The notes under the pieces are model-generated. The model made no database searches. It worked only from the letters and a program-made list of their open reading frames with translations, and was not told where the DNA came from. Shown here one piece after another: positions 55,588 through 64,000 of a stretch of 64,000 bases of DNA. This stretch comes from Hoeflea sp. Its GTDB lineage: Bacteria > Pseudomonadota > Alphaproteobacteria > Rhizobiales > Rhizobiaceae. Each line of letters begins with the position of its first letter. Position 1 is the stretch's first letter. The stretch spans positions 1 to 64,000 of the forward strand of contig NZ_JAUXOD010000121.1 of the NCBI RefSeq assembly GCF_030682515.1, given 5' to 3'. The position numbers and the translations under genes were made by a program.

Positions 55588-56547
55588 TCAGCGTTTGGAA
55601 TTGGGACCGGACCCGGTCACCGTCGCAGCGCGGGCGGTGTCGAACAGCCCGAGGAAGAAGAAGAAGAACAGCGGCACGGTGAAGATCACGGTGGCCAGAT
55701 AGATGGTCCACAGCAGCAGGCCGCGGGCCGGCTTGCCGCGGGTGCGGTGATGGGCGATGGCGTATCCGGCCACGGCGAAGCTGATCCCGAAGGCGCCGAT
55801 CAGGGTCCAGCCGATGAGGCCGATGCCGCCGCCGGCAAAGCTCATCAGCACGCCGGCCGCCAGTGCGATCGCGCCCATGCGCGGCATCCGGAGCTGCGAG
55901 GGCAGGTCGTCCTTGGGGCGTTTGGAGCGGCCCGACAGGCGCACGATCGCCGAGGCGGCGTACCAGCCGGCGAGCAGGATCAGCACCCAGATGGCGGCCT
56001 GGATGGCGGGCAGGGCGAACAGGAAGAACGCCTTCATCTCCGTCAGGCTTTCGGCAGACGGCTGGTAGTCGGCATTGCTGTCCCGGAGCGTGGCGACGAA
56101 CACCTCGACCAGCTCGCCCACGAACTCCTTGCCGTAGCCCATGGCGAGTCCGATGGCCACGAGGCCGACGCAGACGCAAGCCGCGATGTTGAGCAGGATG
56201 TCCGACAGCGGATACCAGGCGACCGCGCCTTCCGGTCCGCCGATCTCCTCGGCCGGACGGGCGAGGTTGGACAGGTGGGCGATCCAGGCTGCGGGCATCA
56301 GCGTGGTGACGGCCGACACCAGCGCCGCCTGCGGCGTCGTGGCAAGGCCGATGATCGCCATGGCCGAGAACACCGCGACGATGGAGGCGAGATTGGACCA
56401 GCCGAGGCCCGCAATCATGATCGGCAGGGCTGCGGCGGCAAACAGGATGAAGGACAGGCTCGAGGGGGAGCCGGCGCTGACAAGCAGAAGCGCGGCGGAA
56501 ACGCCGGCGAGCAGGCCCACGAGGAGCGATGTGCTTTGCTGTGTCAT
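55588..56547 (-). CDS. DUF2232 (YybS-like) membrane protein
   Basis: This 319-residue polytopic protein has about eight hydrophobic segments: LLVGLLAGVSAALLLVSAG, LSFILFAAAALPIMIAGLGW and others up to LLLWTIYLATVIFTVPLFFFFFLGLF. The region FFLFALPAIQAAIWVLILLAGWY is typical of DUF2232. It sits between rpsR and rplI, a conserved place for this family in alphaproteobacteria. Its function is unknown, possibly a cell-envelope component or an ECF-type S protein. Confidence 0.85.
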   Translation of the reverse strand: MTQQSTSLLVGLLAGVSAALLLVSAGSPSSLSFILFAAAALPIMIAGLGWSNLASIVAVFSAMAIIGLATTPQAALVSAVTTLMPAAWIAHLSNLARPAEEIGGPEGAVAWYPLSDILLNIAACVCVGLVAIGLAMGYGKEFVGELVEVFVATLRDSNADYQPSAESLTEMKAFFLFALPAIQAAIWVLILLAGWYAASAIVRLSGRSKRPKDDLPSQLRMPRMGAIALAAGVLMSFAGGGIGLIGWTLIGAFGISFAVAGYAIAHHRTRGKPARGLLLWTIYLATVIFTVPLFFFFFLGLFDTARAATVTGSGPNSKR

Positions 56548-56675
56548 CTGTCGCTGTCCTGCGTCACGCAGTTAGAGGCGGTCTCGCCCCAACCCGGGAT
56601 TTGGCGGCCCAGACCCCGCGCCCGTCGCGGGAAGGGAAGGGGACTCGGCGCCATGCGCCGGGTCCGGTAGCTTGA

Positions 56676-56924
56676 TTAACGCAGCACGTAGGGCAGCAGG
56701 CCGAGGAAACGGGCGCGCTTGATCGCCTTGGCGAGTTCGCGCTGCTTCTTCTGGCTCACCGCGGTGATGCGGGAAGGAACGATCTTGCCGCGCTCGGAAA
56801 TGTAGCGCTGCAGCAGACGCACGTCCTTGTAGTCGATCTTCGGCGCATTGGCTCCCGAGAACGGGCAGGTCTTGCGGCGGCGATGGAACGGACGGCGTGT
56901 CGGGATCTGGTTGATGTCGACCAT
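56676..56924 (-). CDS. rpsR: 30S ribosomal protein bS18
   Basis: This 82-residue protein has the complete bS18 pattern: [40 protein letters not shown] and [20 protein letters not shown], ending [10 protein letters not shown]. It binds next to bS6 on the small subunit platform. Only 11 bp separate it from rpsF. Confidence 0.98.
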   Translation of the reverse strand: MVDINQIPTRRPFHRRRKTCPFSGANAPKIDYKDVRLLQRYISERGKIVPSRITAVSQKKQRELAKAIKRARFLGLLPYVLR

Positions 56925-56935
56925 TGTCTGTTCTC

Positions 56936-57376
56936 CTATTCGCGGTCTTCGCGCGGACGGCGCGGGCCACGGTCGCCACGGTCACCGCGATCGCCACGGT
57001 CACGATCGCCACGCGGACGGTCGTCGCGGTCGCCGCGGGGGCGGTCATCACGGTCGCGCTTCTGAAGCATGGCCGAGGGGCCTTCCTCATGGGCGTCGAC
57101 GGACACGGTCATGAAACGAAGAATGTCTTCGTTGAAGCGCATCTGGCGCTCCATTTCCTTGACGGCGTCCGAGGGTGCGTCGATGTCCATCAGCGCGTAA
57201 TGCGCCTTGCGGTTCTTGTTGATGCGGTATGTGAGGGACTTCAGTCCCCAGTGCTCAATACGCCCGACTTTGCCGCCATTCGCTTCGATCACACCCTTGT
57301 ACTGTTCTACAAGGCCTTCGACCTGCTGGCTGGAGACATCCTGCCGGGCAAGGAATACATGTTCATACAGAGCCAT
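56936..57376 (-). CDS. rpsF: 30S ribosomal protein bS6 with Arg/Asp-rich tail
   Basis: This 146-residue protein begins [20 protein letters not shown] and continues with [32 protein letters not shown], the bS6 fold. The last 40 residues are a repetitive RD/RG-rich tail of tandem PRGDRDD-type units encoded by repetitive DNA (56945-57060). Such tails occur in rhizobial bS6. It is the first gene of the rpsF-rpsR-DUF2232-rplI operon. Confidence 0.98.
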   Translation of the reverse strand: MALYEHVFLARQDVSSQQVEGLVEQYKGVIEANGGKVGRIEHWGLKSLTYRINKNRKAHYALMDIDAPSDAVKEMERQMRFNEDILRFMTVSVDAHEEGPSAMLQKRDRDDRPRGDRDDRPRGDRDRGDRGDRGDRGPRRPREDRE

Positions 57377-57809
57377 GATTGACTTGCCTTTCTTGCATTA
57401 TACATCACCCGGATCCGGCGCTAAGCCCCATCGACTTGTCCTGACGGCCATGAGGCCGGGCAAGAAAGACGTGGTATCGAGACGGTCGTGAGCGGAGACA
57501 CGGGAGGCCGGAGCGCTGTTGCCCCTAGGATCCTTCGAAAAGGATCGCACCCTCCGTTCAGCCACCAGCCAGATGACCGGGTGTTCGAACAGCCGCGCTT
57601 ATACGCGGTTTCCTGCGCATTGCAAGGCCGGGATGGTTCAAATCCGGTTTGAACGGGCCGGCAATCACGTCCGTGACGGTCTGCCTGTGCCAAATCAGGC
57701 GGGATCGTGAAAATTGAAACTATCGTTTTAAGCAGCGCTTAGCGGGAAGGTGGTACTTACTTCGATATCGAAACGGCTGGTTCTCCAAACCCCATTCATA
57801 GGACATGCC
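57377..57809. other. Intergenic region between rpsF operon and pruR-like gene
   Basis: This 433-bp gap contains no convincing gene. A minus-strand promoter for rpsF lies at 57598-57625, giving a long leader of about 215 nt. The leader contains a GATCCTT-type hairpin (57529-57546) and could hold a ribosomal-protein autoregulatory structure, but I see no recognisable S6:S18 motif. Confidence 0.6.
57598..57625 (-). promoter_or_regulatory. Promoter of the rpsF operon
   Basis: On the minus strand, TTGCAA (57625-57620) and TATAAG (57603-57598) are separated by 16 nt, a good sigma70-type match. Transcription would start near 57591. Confidence 0.6.
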
Positions 57810-58292
57810 ATGTTTTCTCGTCTGCGTACCATTCTCGCCGCCACCACCGTGCTTGCCATCAGTTCGCTGACGGCGGCAGCCAACGATGTCATTCTCTCGA
57901 TCGACGGCGAAATCGCCGGCGGCACCCAGGTCGACATGACAGTTGAAGATCTCGAGGCGCTCGGCATGACCACCATCGTGACCAAGACCCCCTGGCATGA
58001 CAAGACCGTGACCTTCGAGGGTGTGTCGTTCGCCGATCTGCTCGCCAAGGTCGGAGCCACCGGCAGCAATCTCGCCGTCCTCGCCCTCAACAATTACCGC
58101 TCGGAACTCCCGGTAGAGGACATCGAGAAACACGGTGTCATCCTGGCGCTGAAGCAAGACGGCGCCTACATGCCGGTGAGCGACAAGGGGCCTCTCTTTG
58201 TCGTCTACCCGTTCGATGCCAACCCGGCGCTGAACACCGAGGTCTATTACGCACGCTCCGCCTGGCAGGTCCGGTCGATCACTGTCGAGTAG
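57810..58292 (+). CDS. pruR: Periplasmic molybdopterin-fold protein, PruR-like pterin receptor
   Basis: This 160-residue protein has a signal peptide (TILAATTVLAISSLTAAA) and a compact sulfite-oxidase-like fold (VDMTVEDLEALGMTTIVTKTPW, VTFEGVSFADLLAKVG, then LNNYRSELPVEDIE and GPLFVVYPFD). It is encoded 26 bp before a GGDEF-EAL protein. In Agrobacterium a periplasmic pterin-binding protein of this fold, PruR, is encoded with the dual-function c-di-GMP enzyme DcpA and controls it. Gene order, size, fold and export signal all match. The catalytic cysteine of true sulfite oxidases is not evident, in line with a binding rather than enzymatic role. The symbol rests on synteny. Confidence 0.78.
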   Translation: MFSRLRTILAATTVLAISSLTAAANDVILSIDGEIAGGTQVDMTVEDLEALGMTTIVTKTPWHDKTVTFEGVSFADLLAKVGATGSNLAVLALNNYRSELPVEDIEKHGVILALKQDGAYMPVSDKGPLFVVYPFDANPALNTEVYYARSAWQVRSITVE

Positions 58293-58318
58293 CAAACCCG
58301 CCTCGAAAGGAGAGCGCC

Positions 58319-60328
58319 ATGCGGCGGTTGACCAGTATCTTCAATGTCATCGCGGCAACGATGACGGTGGCTTTGCTCACCATCATCGTCGTTCACGCGG
58401 ATCTGGTGACCGCCACAGAGAAGGCCATGCAACGCTCGTCACGCTATGACAGCGCCTGGGTCGGGGCCGCCGGCCGCCTGGAGATCCTCTACCTGCAGAA
58501 GGCGCTCGGCAATTTCACCATCGAGCCAGATGCTGGAAACGCCGCGCAGGTCAATCTTTTCGCCGACATCATGACCAACCGGTTCAAGATCTTCGATGCG
58601 CCCGGGTTCCAGGCCTTCATGGACATCAAGCCCAAGCGCCGTCAGTTGATCGAGACCGCGCGGGTGGAGTTTGCCGAAATCAGGCTCCGGCTTGGCGACG
58701 TCGCCAGCCTGGAGCCAGACGCGCTGGAAACGCTGCGGCGCGACCTGGAAAAGGTCTACGAGGCCATCGACCGGGTCGGGGCCGAAGCGCAGGGGGATTC
58801 GGTCAATGAAGCCGCGAAGATCCGCGCGGAGATGCAGGCCAAGCAGAAGCTTCAGACCTGGCTGGTCAGCGGTCTTTTCGGTTCCATCGCCCTGCTTCTG
58901 GGTATTTCCACGCTTCAGAACCGTTTTCTGCGCCAGGCCGCGCGCACGGCGCTGCGCAGTGCCAAGGACTTCTCCTATCTCGCCTATCACGACAATCTCA
59001 CCGGCCTGCCCAACCGCATGGCCTTCACCGCCGAGTTCGAACGCGCCGCCGCTTCCTGCGGCAATGAGACGGCCAAGAGAATCGCGGTGCTGGCCATCGA
59101 TCTCGACGGGTTCAAGACCGTCAATGACCGTCTGGGCCACGCCACGGGTGACGCCCTCCTCAAGCAGGTGGCCCACCGCATCTCGCACACCTGCGCGGGC
59201 TTTACCAACAGCATCCTGAGCGCCAGGCTCGGTGGCGACGAGTTCGTTGTCGTGCTAGAGGCGCCCGGCGACGCCGATGACATCGCCCGCCAGGCGGAGC
59301 AATTGCGCCAGGTCCTGTCGCAGACCTACGCGCTCGAGGGCAGTTTGCTCCAGGTCGGCGTATCTGTGGGCATTGCCGTCAGCGTGCCCGGCCATGATGC
59401 CAACAGCCTGCTCATCGACGCGGACATCGCGCTGTCTCAGGCCAAGGCATCTGGCAAGGGACGGATCATGCGGTTTGACCCGGCGATGCGCGACATCTTC
59501 CTCAGGCGCGCCTCGATCCAGGCGGAACTGGCGGACGCCATCGAGAACGACCAGATCATTCCCCACTACCAGATCAAGATGGATGTGCTGTCCGGCCGCG
59601 TTTGCGGCGTCGAGGCCCTGGCGCGATGGACCCACCCGACCTTGGGCAACGTCCCCCCGGGCGAGTTCACCAAGATCGCCGAGGAAGCCGGCCTCATTGT
59701 CGGCCTGGGGCGCAAGATCCTGGAGCGGGCCTGCCGTGACGGGCTTCACCTCGCCGCCGATATCGGCGTCGCCGTCAACCTCTCCGCCAACCAGTTCATT
59801 CGCGAGGACATCCTGGCCACGGTGCGCGAGATCCTGGACGTCACCGGGTTTCCGGCCAACCGGCTGACCCTGGAAGTGACCGAGACGCTGATGATCTCGG
59901 AAGCCGATCGCGCCGTGGGAATCCTGTCGCGCTTCAGGGAGATGGGCATCTCCATCGCGCTCGACGATTTCGGCACCGGCTATTCCGCGCTGTCCTATCT
60001 CAGGCAGTTCCCCTGGGACGAGCTCAAGATCGACCGCGCCTTCGTCATGGAGATGGAGACCGATGAGCGCGCCTGCGCCATCGTCGGCTCGATCACCGAA
60101 ATGGCCCACCGGCTGGGCATTTCGGTGACGGCGGAAGGCGCCGAGACCCGCGGGCAGATCGAGGCCCTGCGCGATATCGGCTGCGAGACGATTCAGGGCT
60201 ATCATTTCGGCCGCCCGGTGTCCTTCGAAGAACTGCCGCTTGCCATGCTCAAGGGCACCGCAGCCGCGGCAAAGCTCAACATGGGCCAGCCGCCGCGCGT
60301 GCGCGATGTGACGTCCCTGACTGCCTGA
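58319..60328 (+). CDS. dcpA: Diguanylate cyclase/phosphodiesterase, DcpA-like
   Basis: This 669-residue inner-membrane protein has membrane segments at about residues 5-28 and 180-203 flanking a helical periplasmic domain. A GGDEF domain with intact GGDEF at residues 305-309 follows. The EAL domain has EAL at residues 432-434 (GVEALARW), NLSANQF, and DDFGTGYSALSYLRQFPWDELKID. Both activities could therefore be present, as in Agrobacterium DcpA, which switches from synthesis to degradation of c-di-GMP when PruR binds pterins. AAAGGAG precedes the ATG. The two genes almost certainly form one operon. Confidence 0.85.
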   Translation: MRRLTSIFNVIAATMTVALLTIIVVHADLVTATEKAMQRSSRYDSAWVGAAGRLEILYLQKALGNFTIEPDAGNAAQVNLFADIMTNRFKIFDAPGFQAFMDIKPKRRQLIETARVEFAEIRLRLGDVASLEPDALETLRRDLEKVYEAIDRVGAEAQGDSVNEAAKIRAEMQAKQKLQTWLVSGLFGSIALLLGISTLQNRFLRQAARTALRSAKDFSYLAYHDNLTGLPNRMAFTAEFERAAASCGNETAKRIAVLAIDLDGFKTVNDRLGHATGDALLKQVAHRISHTCAGFTNSILSARLGGDEFVVVLEAPGDADDIARQAEQLRQVLSQTYALEGSLLQVGVSVGIAVSVPGHDANSLLIDADIALSQAKASGKGRIMRFDPAMRDIFLRRASIQAELADAIENDQIIPHYQIKMDVLSGRVCGVEALARWTHPTLGNVPPGEFTKIAEEAGLIVGLGRKILERACRDGLHLAADIGVAVNLSANQFIREDILATVREILDVTGFPANRLTLEVTETLMISEADRAVGILSRFREMGISIALDDFGTGYSALSYLRQFPWDELKIDRAFVMEMETDERACAIVGSITEMAHRLGISVTAEGAETRGQIEALRDIGCETIQGYHFGRPVSFEELPLAMLKGTAAAAKLNMGQPPRVRDVTSLTA

Positions 60329-60449
60329 TCGCCGGCCCCTGACTTCCGGTGCGCCGCCGCCGCTACGGATCAAATCCGCGGCGCCCACGCAACCAATCGT
60401 CGCCGTCGCGCGTTCCCCTGCTGAACCACAATTCAACAGGAGCGGACCA

Positions 60450-60926
60450 ATGACAAAGATCGATCAGCAACATGTCTGGGACATGATCGAGGACATCCAC
60501 ATCAGCATGTTGATCACCTGGGACGGCAAGCGCCAGAGCGCACGCCCCATGGCCGCCATGCCGAGGCAGGACGAGCACGCGATCTACTTCCTGACCGATT
60601 CGGCCGCCGAAAAGGACGGCCAGATCGAACGCTTCCCGATCGTCACCCTGGCCTTCGTCGACCAGTCCAAGAACGACTATGTCTCGCTCACCGGCACCGC
60701 CACCGTGTCCAACGACCGCGCCAAGATCGAGGAGCTGTGGTCGCCGATGATGAAGACCTTCTGGGACGGGCCCGAGGACCAGACCATCCGGCTGATCACG
60801 GTCGTTCCCGAGGACGCGCAGGCCTGGGACAGCCCGCACAACATCGTCTCGACCATCAAGATGGCCGCCGCCGCAGCCGGTCTGGGCAAGCCCGACATGG
60901 GCGATAGCGGCAAGGTGAAGATGTAA
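60450..60926 (+). CDS. Pyridoxamine 5'-phosphate oxidase-fold protein (general stress protein 26 type)
   Basis: This 158-residue protein has the split-barrel flavin-binding pattern: ISMLITWDGKRQSARPMAAMP, AIYFLTDSAAEKDGQIERFP, VTLAFVDQSKNDYVSLTGTATV and IEELWSPMMKTFWDGPEDQTIRLI. The PMMKTFWDGPEDQTI motif is typical of the general stress protein 26 branch rather than of true pyridoxamine oxidase. AGGAGCGG precedes the ATG. It is a single gene followed by a hairpin. Substrate unknown; FMN or a related flavin is the expected cofactor. Confidence 0.88.
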   Translation: MTKIDQQHVWDMIEDIHISMLITWDGKRQSARPMAAMPRQDEHAIYFLTDSAAEKDGQIERFPIVTLAFVDQSKNDYVSLTGTATVSNDRAKIEELWSPMMKTFWDGPEDQTIRLITVVPEDAQAWDSPHNIVSTIKMAAAAAGLGKPDMGDSGKVKM

Positions 60927-60938
60927 CCCTGCATCCGC

Positions 60939-60976
60939 TCATCCCTGCCGCGGCCTCCGGGCGGCGTCAGGGATGA
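60939..60976 (+). terminator. Hairpin after the PNPOx-fold gene
   Basis: A perfect 9-bp stem (TCATCCCTG / CAGGGATGA) lies 13 nt after the stop codon. There is no clear T-run, so termination is uncertain. Confidence 0.4.
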
Positions 60977-61119
60977 ACCTGATCTCAGGTGTCGAGGGCG
61001 CAACGGTTGCGGTGCACAAGACTGATGATGCGCCGACATCTTGCCAGAATCGGGAATCGGGCAGATTGTGAGCCGCATAAGCGTCTCCCGCTGCCTCTTT
61101 TTGTGCGTTAGTCCCGATT

Positions 61120-62322
61120 TTGCTTCAGAACCGACTTCCCCTCGTCGAGTTTCCTCCGGCCAGGCCGGGCGTGAATTCCTTCGCCATCCTGGCCGCGTGC
61201 GAAGCGTCCGCCCGCGCCACGCTGATTTCCGTCTATCCGGTGCTGATGTACCGGGCGCTCGGCAGCGCCACCTCGGTGTCGGAGGCCTATGTGCTGATCG
61301 GCTGTTCCGGTCTTGCCTGCGCACTGGGCGTGCCGCTCCTGGCCCGCTATGTGCCGCGGCGCTGGCTTTACACGCTCGGCATCCTCATCATGGTCGCCGG
61401 CAGCGCTCTCGGCGGATTTTTCGATGCCCGGTTCATCCCGGTCGCGGTCGCCCTCAATTCGGTCGGGCTGGTGATCGTGGCGGTGTGCTTCAACGCCTAT
61501 GTGATGGATTATGTCGAACGCGCCTCGATGGGCCGCATCGAAAGCCGGCGGCTCCTGTTCAGCGGCATTCCCTGGAGCGTCGGCCCGTTCTTGGGCGTGG
61601 TGCTGATGGATCTGCACCCGAAGATCCCGTTCCTGATCTCGATTGCCGCCTGCCTGGTGATGCTTTTCTATTTCTGGCACCTGCGGATGGGCGACGGCAA
61701 GGTCATCACCAGCGCCCGGCGCCCGCCGGCCAATCCGCTGCGCTATCTGCCGCGCTTCTTCCGCCAGCCCACCCTGGTGGCGGGCTGGTTCTATGCCACC
61801 ATGCGCTCCGTCGGCTGGTCGATCTACATCATCTATGTGCCGATCTTCGCGGTGAAATCCGGTCTCAGCGACCAGATCGGCGGGCTGGCGCTGTCGATTT
61901 CCAACGCCTTCCTGTTCCTGACGCCGCTGATGCTCGGCTATCTGCAGAAGACCGGCGTGCGCAACGCATTGGTCACCGGTTTTGCCGGCAGCGGCGTCCT
62001 CTTCGTCGCGGCCACGCTTCTCTCCGGGTTTCCCTGGCCCGCCATCGCCATCCTGGTGTCGGCGACGCTGTTCCTGGTCCTGCTCGATATCTGCGGCGGG
62101 CTGCCGTTCCTGCTCACCGTCAAGCCGTCCGAGCGCACCCAGATGGCGGCGGTCTATTCGACCTTCCGCGATGTCGCCTCCGTCGGCTCGCCGGCCTTTG
62201 CCTGGCTGGTGCTGCTGTTCATGCCGGTGCATGGCGTGTTCGCCGCCACCGGCGCGGCGCTGCTCGGCTGTGCGCTCATTGCCCGGCGCACCCACCCGGG
62301 GCTGGGCCGGCGCCGCCATTGA
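61120..62322 (+). CDS. MFS transporter
   Basis: This protein of about 400 residues has eleven or twelve hydrophobic segments, for example LYTLGILIMVAGSALGGFFDA, FIPVAVALNSVGLVIVAVCFNAYV and LVAGWFYATMRSVGWSIYIIYVPIF. YVPRRWLYTLG after the second helix corresponds to MFS motif A. The start is not clear: only a TTG (61120) and a GTG (61171) are in frame near the beginning, and neither has a strong ribosome site. Substrate unknown. It is convergent with the aldo-keto reductase gene. Confidence 0.82.
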   Translation: MLQNRLPLVEFPPARPGVNSFAILAACEASARATLISVYPVLMYRALGSATSVSEAYVLIGCSGLACALGVPLLARYVPRRWLYTLGILIMVAGSALGGFFDARFIPVAVALNSVGLVIVAVCFNAYVMDYVERASMGRIESRRLLFSGIPWSVGPFLGVVLMDLHPKIPFLISIAACLVMLFYFWHLRMGDGKVITSARRPPANPLRYLPRFFRQPTLVAGWFYATMRSVGWSIYIIYVPIFAVKSGLSDQIGGLALSISNAFLFLTPLMLGYLQKTGVRNALVTGFAGSGVLFVAATLLSGFPWPAIAILVSATLFLVLLDICGGLPFLLTVKPSERTQMAAVYSTFRDVASVGSPAFAWLVLLFMPVHGVFAATGAALLGCALIARRTHPGLGRRRH

Positions 62323-62346
62323 CAGAACTGGCGGATTGCCGCCGTC

Positions 62347-63390
62347 TCAGATCGGCAGCGGATGCGCGCGGCGAGCAATGGCGATGTCCCTGAGGACATC
62401 ATCCGAGAGCGTCACGTCCTTCGATCCGATGGCAAGCTTGAGCTGCTCCATCGAGGTCGCGCCGATGATTGCCGAGGTCATGAACGGCCGCGTCAGGCAG
62501 AAGGCGATGGCCATCTGCGACGGATCGAGCCCGTGCCTGGCGGCGACCGCGAGATAGGCGGCGGTGGCGGCTTCCGCCTCCGGCCCCCAGCGGCCACCGA
62601 GGTTTTCCACCCTTGAGCGGCGCGAGCCTTCGGGGATGACGCCGCCCTGGTATTTTCCGGTCAGGATGCCCGTGGCCAGCGGCGAGAACGCCAGCAGGCC
62701 CACATCCTCGTGATGCGCCAGTTCGGCCAGATCCGTGTCGAACATCCGGCAGATCAGGTTGTACTCGTTCTGGATCGAGGCCACGCGCGGCAGGCCGTGC
62801 GCTTCGGCAAGCCGCACGAACTGCATCGTGCCCCAGGCGCTTTCATTGGACAGGCCGACGGCGCGGATCTTGCCGGCCTTGACCGCGTCGCCAAGCCCCT
62901 CGAGCGTCTCGCGGATATCGTCGGCCGCGCCACCCTTGTCCTGGGTGCTGGCGTCGAAGGCCCAGTGCTTGCGGAAATGATAGGAGCCGCGGTTGGGCCA
63001 GTGCAGCTGGTAGAGATCGATGTGGTCGACGCCCAGCCGCTTGAGGCTGCCGTCGACCGCCTGCATCACCGAGGCCCGGGTAAATCCCTGGCCGCCGCGG
63101 ATCCAGGCAACGCCGTCGCCACCCATCTTGGTGGCGAGGATCACCTCGTTGCGCTTGCCCGAGGCGCGAAACCAGCTGCCGATGAACTCTTCGGTGCGGC
63201 CTTGCGTTTCCGCCCGCGTCGGGTTGGTCGGGTACATTTCCGCCGCATCGAAGAAGTTCACGCCCTGGGTCAGCGCGTAATCCATCTGCGCATGGGCCTC
63301 GGCCTCGGTGTTCTGTTCGCCCCAGGTCATGGTGCCGAGACAGATCTCGCTCACCCTCATGCCGGTGCGTCCGAGCGGGTTCATCTTCAT
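62347..63390 (-). CDS. Aldo/keto reductase (Tas-like)
   Basis: This 347-residue NADPH-dependent carbonyl reductase starts MKMNPLGRTGMRVSEICLGTM. The catalytic tetrad is visible: Asp and Tyr in FFDAAEMYPTN, Lys in LATKMGG and His in LYQLHWPNRG. The cofactor-binding end contains IAFCLTRPFMTSAIIGATSMEQLK. The NTEAEAHAQMDYAL and YPTNPTRAETQGRTE segments are typical of the Tas subgroup. AGAGGA lies before the ATG at 63390; a longer frame from 63471 has no ribosome site. Confidence 0.93.
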   Translation of the reverse strand: MKMNPLGRTGMRVSEICLGTMTWGEQNTEAEAHAQMDYALTQGVNFFDAAEMYPTNPTRAETQGRTEEFIGSWFRASGKRNEVILATKMGGDGVAWIRGGQGFTRASVMQAVDGSLKRLGVDHIDLYQLHWPNRGSYHFRKHWAFDASTQDKGGAADDIRETLEGLGDAVKAGKIRAVGLSNESAWGTMQFVRLAEAHGLPRVASIQNEYNLICRMFDTDLAELAHHEDVGLLAFSPLATGILTGKYQGGVIPEGSRRSRVENLGGRWGPEAEAATAAYLAVAARHGLDPSQMAIAFCLTRPFMTSAIIGATSMEQLKLAIGSKDVTLSDDVLRDIAIARRAHPLPI

Positions 63391-63522
63391 GCGTGTCGTC
63401 CTCTTGCGTGGAGCTGTGGGGTCTTGGGGCGAAAGTCGGGTGCACCATAGCCACCGCGCCGAAGGGTGCAACCCGTTCGGCGCGGAAACCGGCGGCTCAG
63501 TTCATGACCCTGAGCCGCCCTC

Positions 63523-64000
63523 CTAGAACAGCCAGATCACATAGCCCACATAGACGCCGACCATCACGATGCCCGCCGGACGGCTGATCCGGCCTGCGAC
63601 CAGGATCAGCGCGACGAGCGCCAGCGACACCGCCAGCATGAACGGAATGTCGAAGCCGGCCATGGCCGGGTCGACCGGAACCGGCGTGACGATGCCGGTG
63701 ATGCCGAGGATGGCAAGGATGTTGAAGATGTTGGAGCCGACGACATTGCCGAGCGCCACTTCGGCGTGGCGGCGGAAGGCCGCGACGACCGAGGTCGCAA
63801 GTTCCGGCAGGCTGGTGCCGACGGCGACGATGGTGAGCCCGATGACGGCTTCGGAGATGCCGAATTCCCGTGCAATCGAGGTCGCGGCGTCAATCAGCAG
63901 GCTGGCGCCGATGAACAGGCCAGCAAGGCCGCCAGCGATGAACAGGGCTTCCTTCCAGCCCGGAAGCTTGATCACGAGATCGGCTTCCTCCGCGGTCAGG
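63523..64000 (-). CDS. Calcium/sodium antiporter (CaCA family), C-terminal part cut by window edge
   Basis: The visible 159 residues are the second half of a YrbG-type K+-dependent Na+/Ca2+ exchanger. They contain the alpha-2 repeat GTSLPELATSVVAAFRRHAE and GNVVGSNIFNILAILG, which form the ion-binding site, and several membrane helices up to MVGVYVGYVIWLF. The frame stays open to the right edge (LTAEEADLVIKLPGWKEAL), so the gene continues beyond 64000. It exchanges ions across the inner membrane. Confidence 0.92.
   Translation of the reverse strand, partial: LTAEEADLVIKLPGWKEALFIAGGLAGLFIGASLLIDAATSIAREFGISEAVIGLTIVAVGTSLPELATSVVAAFRRHAEVALGNVVGSNIFNILAILGITGIVTPVPVDPAMAGFDIPFMLAVSLALVALILVAGRISRPAGIVMVGVYVGYVIWLF

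Noticed and set aside
56940-57060. CRISPR-like array in the rpsF tail
   Set aside because: The repeats are short in-frame codon repeats for Arg/Asp/Gly and there are no unique spacers.
57377-57809. Hidden gene or tRNA in the rpsF upstream gap
   Set aside because: Frames here lack ribosome sites and codon bias, and no cloverleaf could be formed; a promoter and long leader explain the region better.

Overview
The window is about 64 kb of high-GC chromosomal DNA from an alphaproteobacterium, most likely a Hyphomicrobiales/Rhizobiaceae-type organism (Hoeflea/Rhizobium-like). The evidence is gene content: a FeuN/FeuP/FeuQ-like osmosensory set, a PruR/DcpA-like pterin-c-di-GMP pair, a CcmI-E-F-H (cycHJKL-type) cytochrome c maturation operon followed by degP, a two-component system and glnE, a PdhS/CbrA-type kinase beside pepN, and the rpsF-rpsR-DUF2232-rplI ribosomal operon. 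The species assignment is inference. No tRNA, rRNA, CRISPR array, integrase or complete insertion sequence was found.

Layout. 1-5.7 kb: a cut-off DUF2336-like gene, a small unknown gene, a DUF1254/DUF1214-type pair, a class A penicillin-binding protein, a YcgN-like cysteine-cluster protein and a tiny DUF1328 membrane protein. 5.7-22.8 kb: an apparently complete gene transfer agent (GTA) structural cluster of the RcGTA type. In order it has TerS, TerL, two non-structural cargo genes (a SAM methyltransferase and a Dabb-domain protein), portal, a small membrane protein, prohead protease plus major capsid in one open frame, head-tail connector, head closure, tail terminator, tail tube, two chaperone-like genes, short tape measure, distal tail (TIGR02217), hub (TIGR02218), NlpC/P60 peptidase and a 1282-residue TIM-barrel host-contact protein, followed by a holin-like peptide. 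A candidate small RNA (promoter plus terminator) sits just upstream. Palindromic repeats punctuate the cluster.

22.8-39 kb: FeuN/P/Q, a lipoprotein, ccmI-ccmE-ccmF-ccmH, an alpha/beta-hydrolase-OsmC fusion, DegP, an OmpR-type two-component pair and GlnE, all on the plus strand and often with ATGA overlaps. 39-54.8 kb: divergent cytochrome b561 and MarR genes, a Cache-domain chemoreceptor, a zinc metallopeptidase, a large PAS histidine kinase with a CcrM-site-rich upstream region, PepN, a lone xanthine-dehydrogenase-type molybdopterin subunit, a DMT exporter, an MFS transporter and a family-4-like uracil-DNA glycosylase. 54.9-64 kb: the ribosomal operon, the PruR/DcpA-like pair, a PNPOx-fold protein, an MFS transporter, an aldo-keto reductase and a cut-off Ca2+/Na+ antiporter.

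The most unusual material is in the GTA cluster. Protease and capsid share one uninterrupted frame while keeping an internal ribosome site. The methyltransferase is bracketed by a 23-bp near-duplicate of the terminase 3' end. A dispersed repeat supplies the TerS stop codon. A Rho-independent terminator lies inside the structural gene set. GTAs themselves are known; these arrangements are what deserve checking.
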